Part shown: one piece after another, positions 48,241 to 58,792 of the stretch | Layout: each line of letters starts with the position of its first letter | How positions within the stretch are numbered: the first letter of the stretch is position 1 | From: Rehmannia glutinosa | Taxonomy: Eukaryota > Streptophyta > Magnoliopsida > Lamiales > Orobanchaceae | Direction: 5' to 3' | DNA: 64,000 bases | Assembly: GCA_016081115.2 (NCBI GenBank) | Contig: CM071931.1 | Location: 13,958,284-14,022,283 of the forward strand | The notes under the pieces: model-generated | Told to the model about the DNA's origin: nothing | The model's input: only the letters and a program-made list of their open reading frames with translations | The model's database searches: none | Program-made: the position numbers and the translations under genes

Positions 48241-49463
48241 GACGGTGGCGTCGCTGCGATGATGGTAGCTCGGATATCTCTCGTTCGCCATGCACGAAGT
48301 CATCGTTACGATCAATGTATGGGAACAGACGCCTAATCTCCTCTGAATAAGGTCCGAACTCGACCTATCTCCCGATCCAGGCGTCTGTCAGCGAGAACCC
48401 TCTCCGAGATGAGTCTCTAAGCGAGAAACGGCATCATCGACTCGTGACTCCAATCGAGTGAACCGCTCCTCTATGCTTCTCTCGAACTTCCTAATCTCCT
48501 CTTGTATAACACCTGTATCGGCGCAAAGATATCATGTCATGCCGCCCACCGAGGATGGATCAACACGAGTATCCCGACGGAATGATGGACAATCGCGCGC
48601 GTACTCCTCATGGATAGATGGATCAACACGTGCATCATCGCCGGCCAGATGTGTCATCTGTCCGAAGCCATCTAAAGGATCATCGGCTGATGGGATGATG
48701 GGCCATCAATCTACGCCGCTTCTCCGGCCTGCGAATCGTAGGAATAGTAGTATCGACCTCTGAATCGGCTCTACCTCCGCCCTTTTTGCCTGCCCCTAGC
48801 AAAGAACCCCTACCTCTGCCGTCTCTGACACTCCCTCTCTGCCAATAGGGGTTGGGGCTGTCGAATCTATACTCGTATATCGACGACTTTGCCCGCTTTG
48901 CCCCCCCAAAGGTGCTAAAAACCGGTTATCCTCGGGATAAACTGCGGAGGACCTAACAAAATAACTGGATCATCGACTTGCTCCATATATATCTGTTGGA
49001 GCTCCTCCTCGGTCGGATCAATATCTCATGACACACTAAAAACTGTAAATAAATATATAAATAAATTAATAAAAAATAATTTATTAATTAAATAAATAAA
49101 TAAATAAATAATGTTAATGCATACCATGTCAAAGAAAAAATCTATCATGTCAACGGTGGTCTTGAAAACCTCCACGGGCACCTAAGCAATTGGGTGTCGG
49201 ATACTGAGTCGCCCGAGGCATTACACAGGCGAGGTATCGCCTCGAATGCCCAAATCTGTCGAGAACATTGATAAGTGTGAAAATAAGATTTTTTAAATAT
49301 TTAAAAAGTATGTACAAATATAAATAAAATAAAAATATATACGTATCCAGCCAAAGACATAAGTGGTCCCATAAAAATGATAAGTAAGTGAACGATATCG
49401 TGGTGCATCGTCCTTAGTATATCGCCGGTGGCAAAACATCACGCAAATGCCGAATATAATGCA
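48241..49463 (-). other. Middle of the MULE Ulp1 gene, unassigned
   Basis: Probable linker and introns between the DUF1985 and low-complexity parts. AT-rich blocks at 49040-49130 and 49290-49340 look intronic. No domain is recognised. Confidence 0.35.
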
Positions 49464-50185
49464 TCAATATTTAACGGGAGTATTTACCCCAAGGAAAGCC
49501 TCCCATTGTGCATCGTCCCCGATCAAAAACCACGGCCAGACGGTCCTGCGATCTGTCGGCCATCGAAATACGATGGCATATAAAAGGCAAATAACACCTT
49601 CGCCACCTTCGGGGCATAAATGCGGTGAGTCACGGAAGGTGCCACCGACAAATAGATCGCGAATAGCTGCGGCGGTAACACGATCACCCCGAGTCCAATA
49701 CCGTCTATATATACCAGTCTCGGGTACCTCAAAAACACCGTTAGGGTCAAATGTGGACCCTGAAAACCGCAAATCGGATATCATAGCAAACTCACGTCGA
49801 GAGAATCTAATAGTTTGCTCTCCGACATGGAACCAACACTCCGATTTGAGCATCCCGGCACACGCTCCTCCATCGCAACCAATACATGAAGTCTTTGCAT
49901 TACAACTAAATCCGTCATCATACCCAAAATCAATAAAATGGCCGAAAAACCGATCGTCTAAACCGCCCATATAAACCACCACCGATCTCCTCCAACTCAT
50001 CTCTGATTATCTGAATTATACTCGGTCGAACGTACCCCGTGATATGGGCCCTCTCTCGATGATAAGAGGGTCTCTTCCACTGTGGACCGACCTACAACAA
50101 TAATTAATTGCAATTTAACAAGATGAATTGTTGAAAATTGAAGAAATATAGTGATAAGGTACAAAAATTAAAGAATAGACGGTGA

Positions 50186-50431
50186 GGCACGATATAGACA
50201 TGATTTCATTCAAAATAACACTAAACAAACCTACGGCACGATATCGTGCCCAAATTAACCTAGGGCACGATATCGTGCCCAATTATACCTGGGGCACGAT
50301 ATCGTGCCTAATTATACCTAGGCACGATATCGTGCCCAACTATACTAGGGCACGATATCGTGCCCAATTATACCGGGGCACGATATCGTTCCCAATTAAA
50401 ACTTCGCACGATATGCACCATATATCGTGCC
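50186..50431. repeat. Palindrome array, right (upstream of the Ulp1 gene)
   Basis: Six palindromes at 50235-50250, 50263-50280, 50291-50308, 50321-50337, 50348-50365 and 50375-50393, core ggcacgatatcgtgcc, at a regular 27-30 bp period with spacer aattatacctag. A half site (50186-50196) and a split unit (50406-50431) bound the array. Additional half sites gggcacga occur at 50805-50930. Confidence 0.95.
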
Positions 50432-51039
50432 GCATCGTCTTCTTCATCAAATCACGCCGCACCGTCTGCTACCCCAGAATCCAACAATAACCCAACACAC
50501 AAATTTATATACCATATTTGCATTATCAAGTTATATACACCAATTTATACACCATACTACACCAAAAACACTAAAACCCTAAATCCATGAATCTAACATA
50601 AATAGAGTTCAAAACTTAAAACCCAAAATGTATTTTTCGAACATAAGGGGCACGGGCATGATATGCTCATAAATATCCTTACCGCTCGGAAAAGCGCGCG
50701 GCGGCAGCAGCGGAGAGGTGAGGCGGCGGCGAGCGGCGGCGGCCCCGGAGGTGGAGGCGACGGCGCGTCGGCAGACGATTGAATCCATTGCTCGTTTTCT
50801 CTTCTCGCACGATATTGGGCACGAAATGGGGATGGGTATTTTCTTCTCCGTTCTTGACCGATGTGGGCACGAATGGGGGTTGGGTTTTTTTTCTTCTTCC
50901 TTTTGACCGACGTGGGCACGATTGGGACTTGTGTTTTTTCACTTTTGCTTTTTCTTTGGTTTTTGTAATATACGGTTTCCTATAAGGTTTTAAATGGTAT
51001 AATAATGACTTCACTTTCAAAATTCAAAAACACCAACTT

Positions 51040-51143
51040 AAAGGAGGGATAATTTGGCTAATTTGGGTAGAAAAGAAGTTTGTTATCTTAGTGGGTAGAA
51101 AAAAGTACCCACTATCCATAGTGAATACTTTAAAAAATTTCCC
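51040..51143. repeat. MULE right terminal inverted repeat
   Basis: Inverted and imperfect partner of 42922-43030, ending tttaaaaaatttccc directly before the duplicated target TTCAATTAA. Confidence 0.7.
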
Positions 51144-51152
51144 TTCAATTAA

Positions 51153-51513
51153 CATAATGAATGTGTTTCCTTTTATTGTCTTAATTTACGGATTATTTTT
51201 TAAAAAAAAATCTATTAAATAAAATAATCAATTAATAACTAAATAATCAATTATTCTTTTTTTTTTTTTTGAAAAGGTGTAGGCGCCGATGTGAAAAATG
51301 TTTAGGGTATAACTAAATCCAGTATATTTGTGAAAAATATTAGAAATTAGAAAGCATATATATATATCACTTTAAAACTCACACACTTAAGAGAATAAAT
51401 CATGATTTCTGTATGACCATTATCCCCATCCCAGTAACCACGACTACAATTGCAATTTAGCCACATTCAATGAGTATTTTCACAATTCCTTCTTTGTTTA
51501 CCTAAATGAATAG
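51153..51513. other. Intron or upstream DNA before the first transporter exon seen
   Basis: AT-rich. No match to the missing N-terminal exons of the transporter. It ends in a good polypyrimidine tract and AG acceptor at 51512-51513. Confidence 0.5.
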
Positions 51514-51879
51514 GTTAGGAAAAGTCCATCTCCGAAACTTGAGAAGTATGGCTAAGATCACTGGAACAATGTTGTGTGTGAGTGGTGCTGTTGTAATGGC
51601 GCTCTTGAAAGGTCCAAAGTTACTTAACATGGAATTTCTGCCAAGAAATTCCATATTCCAAGGATTAAAAGGACATGATGACACATGGTTGCTAGGCTGT
51701 TTACTTCTCCTAGGAAGCGCTTGTTGTTGGTCCCTTTGGCTCATTTTGCAGGTATTAGAACATCTTCTCTTATTACATTATATGCGACATGCACTAGTTT
51801 ACTATAATATTTTACAAGTATAAAATAGCTAGAGGATGCAATAGAAGATTCCGTCTTGGGTGGGATTAGCATAATATCT

Positions 51880-52076
51880 CAGGATTTCTGAAAAATTACA
51901 AGAAACTTCAATTATCAAACCTGTAAATACCCCTTCAAAGTATTTAAAAGTACCCCTCTTAGATGTGCAATTTGTAAAATAGAAGCAATATCAATGATGT
52001 ATTTGAAAATTTGAAAAATAACTTGTTTTTTTCTTAATTAGGCTAAATCTTAGGGTAATTTTTTGTGATTATCCAA
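51880..52076. mobile_element. Degenerate intronic MITE (gggataattacaaa family)
   Basis: Intron 1 sequence has gaaaaattacaagaaacttc near its start and gggtaattttttgtgattatcc near its end, an imperfect inverted pair like the better copies at 52848-53410. Confidence 0.45.
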
Positions 52077-52327
52077 AAAAATTAACATTCTAGTATTGAG
52101 TTCATATGTTTCATTGTTTTCTTTGTTAACAGGTCCATGTAAATTTTGCTACCCTGAGCATCTTTCATTAACAGCATGGATGTGTCTCATTGCAGCAGTT
52201 CAATCTGTGATTTTGACATTCATAGTCCAGCCGAATACGAAATCATGGAAACTTACTTCGCCCTTACAACTATTTTGCTGCTTCTATGCAGTGAGTAACA
52301 TATGTTTAATTGATTAAGTTTTTTTTT

Positions 52328-52575
52328 GGGTAATTACAAATGAAAATTCAGAAGTTTTTGAAACTTACAGAATTTTCCTTGAGATTTGATTTTGTATTAC
52401 AATTTATCCCCTTCATAAGAAAATACATTTCAAACAATCTATTTATATTTGTAAAAATATTACAGTCCTCCCCTTACATTTAAGGAATAATCAAACCTCA
52501 AGATATTTTTTGCAATTTTGAAACTTGGGTTTTTCGTTTTATTACACCAAACATCGGTAGTTTTTGTAATTAACC
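52328..52575. mobile_element. Intronic MITE (gggataattacaaa family)
   Basis: Left gggtaattacaaatgaaaat and right agtttttgtaattaacc are inverted. About 250 bp in the second visible intron. Confidence 0.6.
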
Positions 52576-52847
52576 ATTTTTAACTAGTTTATATTTCAGA
52601 AAGCTAATATATATTTTTTTTTATTTGGAATGCAGGGTCTTGCATCAGCAGTAATGTTCTTTGCTCAAGCCTGGTGCATTGCAAAGAGAGGCCCTCTCTT
52701 TGCTGCTATGTTTACTCCTCTTTGTAATGTCATTGTGACAGTTATTGCTTGCATTTTTATGCATGAAGAGTTGTACACTGGAAGGTACACCTCTGCTTTG
52801 CTAAATACATAGCATTTTCCTGTTTAGAAACTTTTACATTTATTTTA

Positions 52848-53127
52848 GGGATAATTACAAATAACCTCTGAGGTTTGGGCTAATTACGAAAAAGTCCCGA
52901 GATGTTTCAAATTTACAAACAACCTCCTTAGATTTGATTACGTCTTAAATTTAAGGGGATAATTGTATTATTTCTATAAATGCAGGGGGATTTTGAAATA
53001 TTTTTTGCTTATGAAGAGGGAAAATGCAAGAGGGATTCAAACTTCAAGGAGTTTTTTGTAATATTTAAAAATCTTTGGAGTTTTTTATAATTTGCCCGAG
53101 TCTCAAGGGGTTTTGTGTAATTATTCC
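52848..53127. mobile_element. MITE 1 of a tandem pair in the last intron
   Basis: Ends gggataattacaaataacct and the complement of ccccttttgtgtaattattcc. Inverted similarity spans about 50 bp. Bordered by TTTATTTTA at 52839-52847 and 53128-53136. Confidence 0.8.
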
Positions 53128-53136
53128 TTTATTTTA

Positions 53137-53410
53137 GGGAACACAACCTCCGAGGTTCGGGCTAATTACAAAAAAAACTAAAGGTTTTTGGAAATTGGAA
53201 AACACCTCTTGAGGTTTCACTTGGTCTTACATTTTTCTGCTTCATAAGCAAAAAGCATTTCAAGACCCCCTGGTATTTATGGAAATATTACAATTACTCC
53301 CTTAAATTTAAGATAGAATTAAACCTGAGGGGGACCTTCTTTAATTTAGAAACATCTCAGGATATTTTTGTAATTAGCCCAAATCTCATGAAAGTTTTTG
53401 TAATTATCCC
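53137..53410. mobile_element. MITE 2 of the tandem pair
   Basis: Same family, about 274 bp, starting gggaacacaacctccgaggt and ending gtttttgtaattatccc. It shares the 53128-53136 target copy with MITE 1, and TTTATCTTA follows at 53411-53419. Confidence 0.78.
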
Positions 53411-53449
53411 TTTATCTTAAAGTTAATTTGGCATATTAACATAAACTAC

Positions 53450-54346
53450 TGTTGGAATTGGTTTTATTAAATTGGGTTTTGACCCGATTTTGACCAATTA
53501 TTTAAGTGGGGTCATTTATTCAAAGTATGAAATAAATGAGATAAATGTCATCTACGCCGCGGGTAGATGAGTTTAGCAATTTTAATTTCTCAAAACCAAT
53601 ATCGGGTGAATGAGAAATAAATGTATAAAGTTGGCCACTTAAAATTCTTTTATATATGGAATATAAAAGGGTGGGAATATGGAAAGCCATATCCCACATA
53701 GGAAACATATTAAATATTTGACTAGTTAATAAAGAGCTTCACCACTAATAAGGAGTAATCAAGTGGAACTCCTTATACTACACCCTAGTGGACAAGTCAA
53801 TTTTGACTAGCATTTGGCTAGCTCAAAGGCCTGAGAGGGCGGTGCTCGAAGCCGGCCGGAGCGGGCGGGCCAGGCCCGCACACATCATCGCACATAGGTG
53901 TGTTCCTTCAGCAGATAAGATCGGGACCATCGGTCATGGCATTAACCACAGGGCGCGATCCCGACGGTCACGACTGATCCGGACCAGGGGGTTGCACCCA
54001 GTCTGAAGAGACACCTGGAGCTCTATATAAACCAGCCCCAGATTCATTTCATCACATCAGAAATTTCGAAAATTCTCTTGCTTCTTCTTCATTCTGCATT
54101 AGTCAATCAAAAGAGAGTTCAAAAACATCTTGGCGTTCGTTGTACTTGCAATTTGTAGTGCTACTATCGTAAGTAGATTGTCGTTGTATCTTGGGGAGAC
54201 GAAAGGATTTAAGCACCGTGAGCGGGGCAATCTCGTCTTAAAGAGAAAGAGTCCAAGTCTTGCCTCGACAATTTTGATTTTATATCGTTACTCTGCTCGA
54301 TTGTTTTCTTTGGCCATTCGGTATACACCATCCAGTTTTTCCAACA
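53450..54346 (+). repeat. Copia 5' LTR (shorter copy)
   Basis: 897 bp. TATA box TATATAA at 54024-54030. It lacks about 265 bp present in the 3' LTR between roughly 59245 and 59510. Confidence 0.9.
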
Positions 54347-54377
54347 GTTTAAGACGAGATTTTTCGTGTGTACCAAA

Positions 54378-55190
54378 TGGCCGACGTCTCTTTGCCCAAA
54401 GTTCGGCAAGACTCAAAGACCGGGAGAAACCCGAGAAGTTTGGGGGTTGAGACTTTAAAAGATGGTACAGAAAATATTGTTTTATCTTACGACTCGAACT
54501 TGCCTGCGTTCTTACGGAGGATGCCCCAACGTGGGGAAAGAGGAGCAGAGATAAGGAGAAGAAGAGGATGGTGTTCGATGCTTGGAGTCAAAGTGACTCC
54601 TGTCTTTGGAACTACATACTAACGGATTTGGACAACACATTGTATAATGTGTATTGTTCGATAAAAAGGCTAAAGAGTCGTGGAGCTCTTTAGAGAAAAA
54701 GTACAAAACGGAAGATCTTTGGCACAAAGAAATTTATTGTCGGTAAATTCCTTGAGTTCAAGATGGTTGACACCAAGCGGTGATCAGCCGGGTTCAAGAA
54801 ATCAACTCATTCTCGCACGATATAATTGCGAAGGGATGGTCGTGAGTGAATCCTTTCAAGTAGCTGCTATTATCGAAAAGCTACCGCCTTTATGGAAGGA
54901 TTTTAAAAATTACCGAAGCATAAGCGGAAGGAGATGGGGCTTGAAGACTTAATTGTCGATTGCGAATTGAAGAAGACAATTGCAAGTCCGAGATTAAGTC
55001 GGCAAGATTCTATGGAGGCAAAGACAAACTTGGTGGAGCCCAATGCTAGCAAGAAGAGAAAACACACGGGAACAATCAAAAGCGGGAAGGCTAAAAAGTT
55101 CAAAGGGGCTGCTTCAAGCGTGGAAAGCCGAATCACAAGGCTAAAGATTGTCGTCTTCCTAAAAAGGCCAATCGGAACCAGGTGCATGTG
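54378..55190 (+). pseudogene. Copia gag, frameshifted
   Basis: Starts near ATG 54378 (MADVSLPKVRQ). Another frame reads REKPEKFGG, then KKAKESWSSLEKKYKTED at 54660-54720 and SESFQVAAIIEKLPPLWKDF at 54846-54905, all standard Copia gag wording. A zinc-knuckle remnant (NHKAKDCRLPKK) lies at about 55125-55170. At least four frame changes. Confidence 0.75.
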
Positions 55191-58100
55191 ACCGAGGACA
55201 AATCAGTACCAATTGATATGTCCGAGCTTGATCTCTCATTGTGTATGAAGGCAACAAGTGCTACATGGTGGAGAACCCGAGAGAATGGTGGATGGACACG
55301 GGTGCTACACGCCACATATGCTCGACAAAGACATGTTCTCAACGTATAATCCTATCAACGGAAGGAAGCTATACATGGGAAATCATGCAACGTCACGAAA
55401 TTGTCGGTCTCGACAAGGTAGTCTTGAAGATGACCTCGGGAAAGGAGTTGACCCTCGTTGATGTCCTTCATGTTTCGGACATTCGGAAGAACTTAGTGTT
55501 AGGATCGTTGTTGGTCAAGGAGGGTTTAGATTAGTATTTGAGGCTCAAAAGTTTGTACTTATGAAAAATGGACAGAGTTCATAGGGAAGAGGTACTTAGA
55601 TAATGGATTCAAGATGAATGTAATGAATGTACTCAGAAACTTTGAAAGCAATAAAATTAATGCTTCTTCTTATTTGCTTGAGTGTTCAAATTTATGGCAT
55701 GTTAGATTAGGACATGTGAATTTTAACACTTTGAAAAGGTTAGTAAACTTGGAATTACTACCTAACTTTAAAATAGATTCACATCACAAGTGTGAAATCG
55801 TATTGAGGCAAAAATGGCAAAACACCATTCCACTCGGTGGAAAGAGAAAACAGAACCTCTAGAATTAATTCACAAAGTGACATATGTGATTTAAAGTTTG
55901 TGCAAACTAGAGGTGGGAAAAAGTATTTTATTACTTTTATCGATGATTGCACAAAAAATTGTTATGTATATCTTTTAAGAAGTAAAGATGAGGCCTTAGA
56001 AGCTTTTAAAAGCTATAAGAATGAGGTTGAAAATCAACTAAGCAAACGAATTAAAATAATTGAAGTGATAGAGGTGGAGAATATGGAGCTCCTTTTGATG
56101 AATTTTGCTCGGATTCTAGTATTATTCATCAAACGACAATGACTCCTTATTCACCACAATCAAACGGTATTCTTTGAACGCAAAAATCGAACCCTAAAAG
56201 AAATGATAAATGCTTTGTTGATAAATTACGGTTTACCTCGGAATTTGTGGGGAAGCAATTCTCTCGGCTAACCACATTCTTAACAAAATGTCACACAAAA
56301 ATAAAGATAAAACTCATGAGTTATGGAAAGGTCGGAAACCTTCCTATAAATACCACGAAAGTGTGGGGGTGTTTGGCAAAAGTAGAAATACCTAAGCCAA
56401 AACAAGTCAAGATAGGGCCTAAAACAATCGATTGCATTTTCATTGGATATGCAAATAACAGTAGTGCATATCGATTTTTGGTGCACAAATCAGCAATTCC
56501 AGATGTACAAGAAGGTACAATTATTGAGTCAAGGAATGCTGTATTTTTCGAAGACATTTTTCCTTGTCAAGAAAGGAAAGAAGCTAGTTCTAGCAAAAGA
56601 ACACGTAATCTTGCCGATGGTGATCATCAAAGTGATGAAGAAGAACCAAGACGCGGTAAAAGGCCAAAACAACTAAGTCTTTTGGTCCGATTTTCTAACT
56701 TATGTGTTAGAAAATGAACCGAGGACAATTGGTGAAGCATTGTCCAGTCCAGAAGCTCCATTCTGGAAAGAAGCTATTAACAGTGAGATAGATTCCATTA
56801 TGCAAAATCATACTTGGGAGTTGGTAGATCTCCCACCAGGAAATAAGCCTTTAGGATGCAAGTGGATCCTTAAAAGGAAGTATAAAGTGATGGAACTATT
56901 GATAAGTACAAGGCAGATTAGTAGCTAAGGGATTTAAACAAAGAGAAGGCCTTGATTTCTTTGATACTTATTCATTGTGACAAGAATCACATCTATTACA
57001 GTTCTCATTGCTATTGCATCATTGCATAACCTGAGATACACCAAATGGATGTGAAAATGGCTTTTTAAATGGTGAATTAGAAGAGGAAATCTACATGGAA
57101 CAACCGAAGGGTTTATTTGCTCCGGACAGAGGAGAAGAAGGTGTGCAAACTCGTTAAGTCATTGTATGGCCTTAAGCAAGCTCCGAAACAATGGCACGAA
57201 AAATTTGACAAAACTATCTTTGTCAAATGGTTTCAAAATTGACGAGTGTGATAAATGTGTTTACATTAAAGACACACCTAATGCTTATGTAATTATGCTG
57301 TCTTTATGTTGACGACATGTTAATTATGGGTAGTAATCATGATATAATCATGAATACTAAGAAAATGTTAATTAAACATTTTGATATGAAAGATATGGGT
57401 GTACGGATGTTATTCGGGAATTAAGATCTCTAAAACATCGATGGACTTGTTTTGTCATAATCTCATTATATTGAGACAAGATTCTTGAAAGTTCAATGCT
57501 TATGACGATCCTCCGGCTAAAACGCCTATTGATTTAAGCTTACACTTAGCTAAAAATCAAGAAGCGAGCACAGATATCTCAACTAGAATATTCTCGGATT
57601 ATTGGCGTCTAATGTATGTAACAAAGCGCACACGCCAGGATATTGCCTACGTGATTAATAAACTGTGTAGATTTACAGTACTCCCGGAAATGACCATTGG
57701 AAGGCATTAATAAGGGTTCGTAGGTATCTAAGACTCACCTTGAATTATGGATTACATTACTCAAGATATCCGGTTTGTATTAGAAGGATACTGAGTGATG
57801 TTAATTGGATATCCGACTCAAAAGACTCCAAGTCCACTAGTGGTTATATTTTTACCGTTGGTGGTGGAGCGGTGTCATGGAAATCCTCTAAACAAACGTG
57901 TATAGCTCGATCCATGATGGAATCGAGTTTATAGCGTTGGATAAAGTGGTGAAGAAGCGAGAATGGCTTCGCAACTTTTAGAGGATATTCCTTGTTGGCC
58001 TAAGCCGGTGGCATTTGCAATCATGATACATTGTGATAGTCAATCGGCTATAGGAAGGGCTCAAAATAGTATGTACAACGGTAAGTCTCGACATATCGTC

Positions 58101-58240
58101 GAAGACATAACACCGTTAGGCGATTGATCTCAAATGGGGTTATTACAATCGATTACGTGAAATCAAAAGAAAACTGCTTGATCCGTTAACTAAAGGTTTG
58201 AATAGATATCAAGTATAACGCTTATCGAAAGGAATGGGCT
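55190..58240 (+). pseudogene. Copia pol, frameshifted
   Basis: Protease WWMDTGATRHICST at 55289-55330. Integrase zinc region LWHVRLGHVNFNTLKRL at 55690-55740 and core start KKYFITFIDDCTKNCYVYLL at 55918-55977. RT with FWKEAINSEIDSIMQNHTWE at 56762-56822, QMDVKMAF near 57045 and YVDDMLIMGS near 57307-57335. RNase H with SKSTSGYIFTVGGGAVSWKS at 57827-57890. Domain order is Copia. The acidic integrase and RT positions are partly displaced by indels. Confidence 0.85.
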
Positions 58241-58792
58241 TAAAATCCACAAAATAAGAATGTTCATAGCGGTAACCCAACCTTGTGAATTGGAGATCCC
58301 AAGACCTTGGTTCAAGGGGACAACTAAGTTATGAATATTGAGATAAACACTTGGAGCATATTACGACTCATTCTGCCCAAGTGGAGAAAACTGCTAAATG
58401 TGGTGAGGTTAAGTTATAAACTTTTAATGATTCTATACTTTAAAGAAGTGGAGTATGGCGGGATACTCTTAATAGGAGATCACCTATATAAGTGTGAAGA
58501 CGGCCGCTTCAACGAAACACTTATGAATCCAAGATGTTGTCCGGGCCAAAATGGACACAACCGTGAGAACAAATGATGTTAGGAAAGATGTTGTGTGGAT
58601 ATTGTTGTTTTGGTTTACATAAACAACTAAACGAGTTCAAGACATCGTGTCATTTGCGGCTGACTAGTAAATCCGATAGCATTCCACTAAGGAAGGTTCA
58701 AAGCCACAAGATACTCTCCGATGCAATAGCTTTCCGTTTGAACTCTCTTAGTGTCGCATACTCATATGCATTTATTTCATTCATGTGGGGAT

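Larger units (their letters stand above)
46490..50092 (-). pseudogene. DUF1985-Ulp1 protease gene carried by the MULE, with frame breaks
   Basis: Reading right to left, a DUF1985-type domain (50092-49464: RFSRREFAMISDLRFSGSTF and neighbours) comes first. A proline/serine-rich low-complexity centre (48240-47630) follows, then a C48 (Ulp1/SENP-like) peptidase domain. In the last exon (46915-46490) SSHFVVRRPDLRRAKIYMYD supplies the His and Asp, and QNDITSCGVFALCSVINC the Gln/Asn region and the catalytic Cys. The splice joint VPQ to VHIIVNLSS uses a GT donor at 47004 and an AG acceptor at 46916. Known Ulp1 enzymes cut SUMO from proteins. What transposon-borne copies do is not settled. A one-base shift near 49950 and a TAG near 47161 interrupt the frame. 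Confidence 0.75.
42922..51143. mobile_element. Complete Mutator-like element with transposase and Ulp1/DUF1985 gene
   Basis: The ends are inverted and similar (left gagcaaatagggcaaattat..., right complement gggaaattttttaaag..., then a shared cact-tggatag block and ctacccact). They are flanked by the perfect 9-bp duplication TTCAATTAA (42913-42921 and 51144-51152), the Mutator signature. Inside are a plus-strand MURA-type transposase (43579-45983), a convergent minus-strand gene with DUF1985 and Ulp1 cysteine protease domains (46490-50092), and three arrays of a cacgatatatcgtg palindrome. MULEs carrying Ulp1-like genes (Kaonashi/KI type) are known in plants. Size 8222 bp. Both genes show frame breaks, so present activity is doubtful. 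Confidence 0.88.

Noticed and set aside
47687..48336. Plus-strand Glu/Gly/Arg-rich frames of up to 173 codons
   Set aside because: They arise from the minisatellite on the antisense strand of the Ulp1 gene. The composition follows the repeat unit and matches no family.
50235..50393. Regular repeat-spacer array resembling CRISPR
   Set aside because: The spacers are nearly identical AT-rich 11-mers, the repeats are perfect palindromes, and the array lies inside a plant MULE.
50593..51020. Proline/arginine-rich minus-strand frames as a host exon
   Set aside because: They lie inside the MULE between the right palindrome array and the terminal repeat, overlap each other in frames and show no domain.
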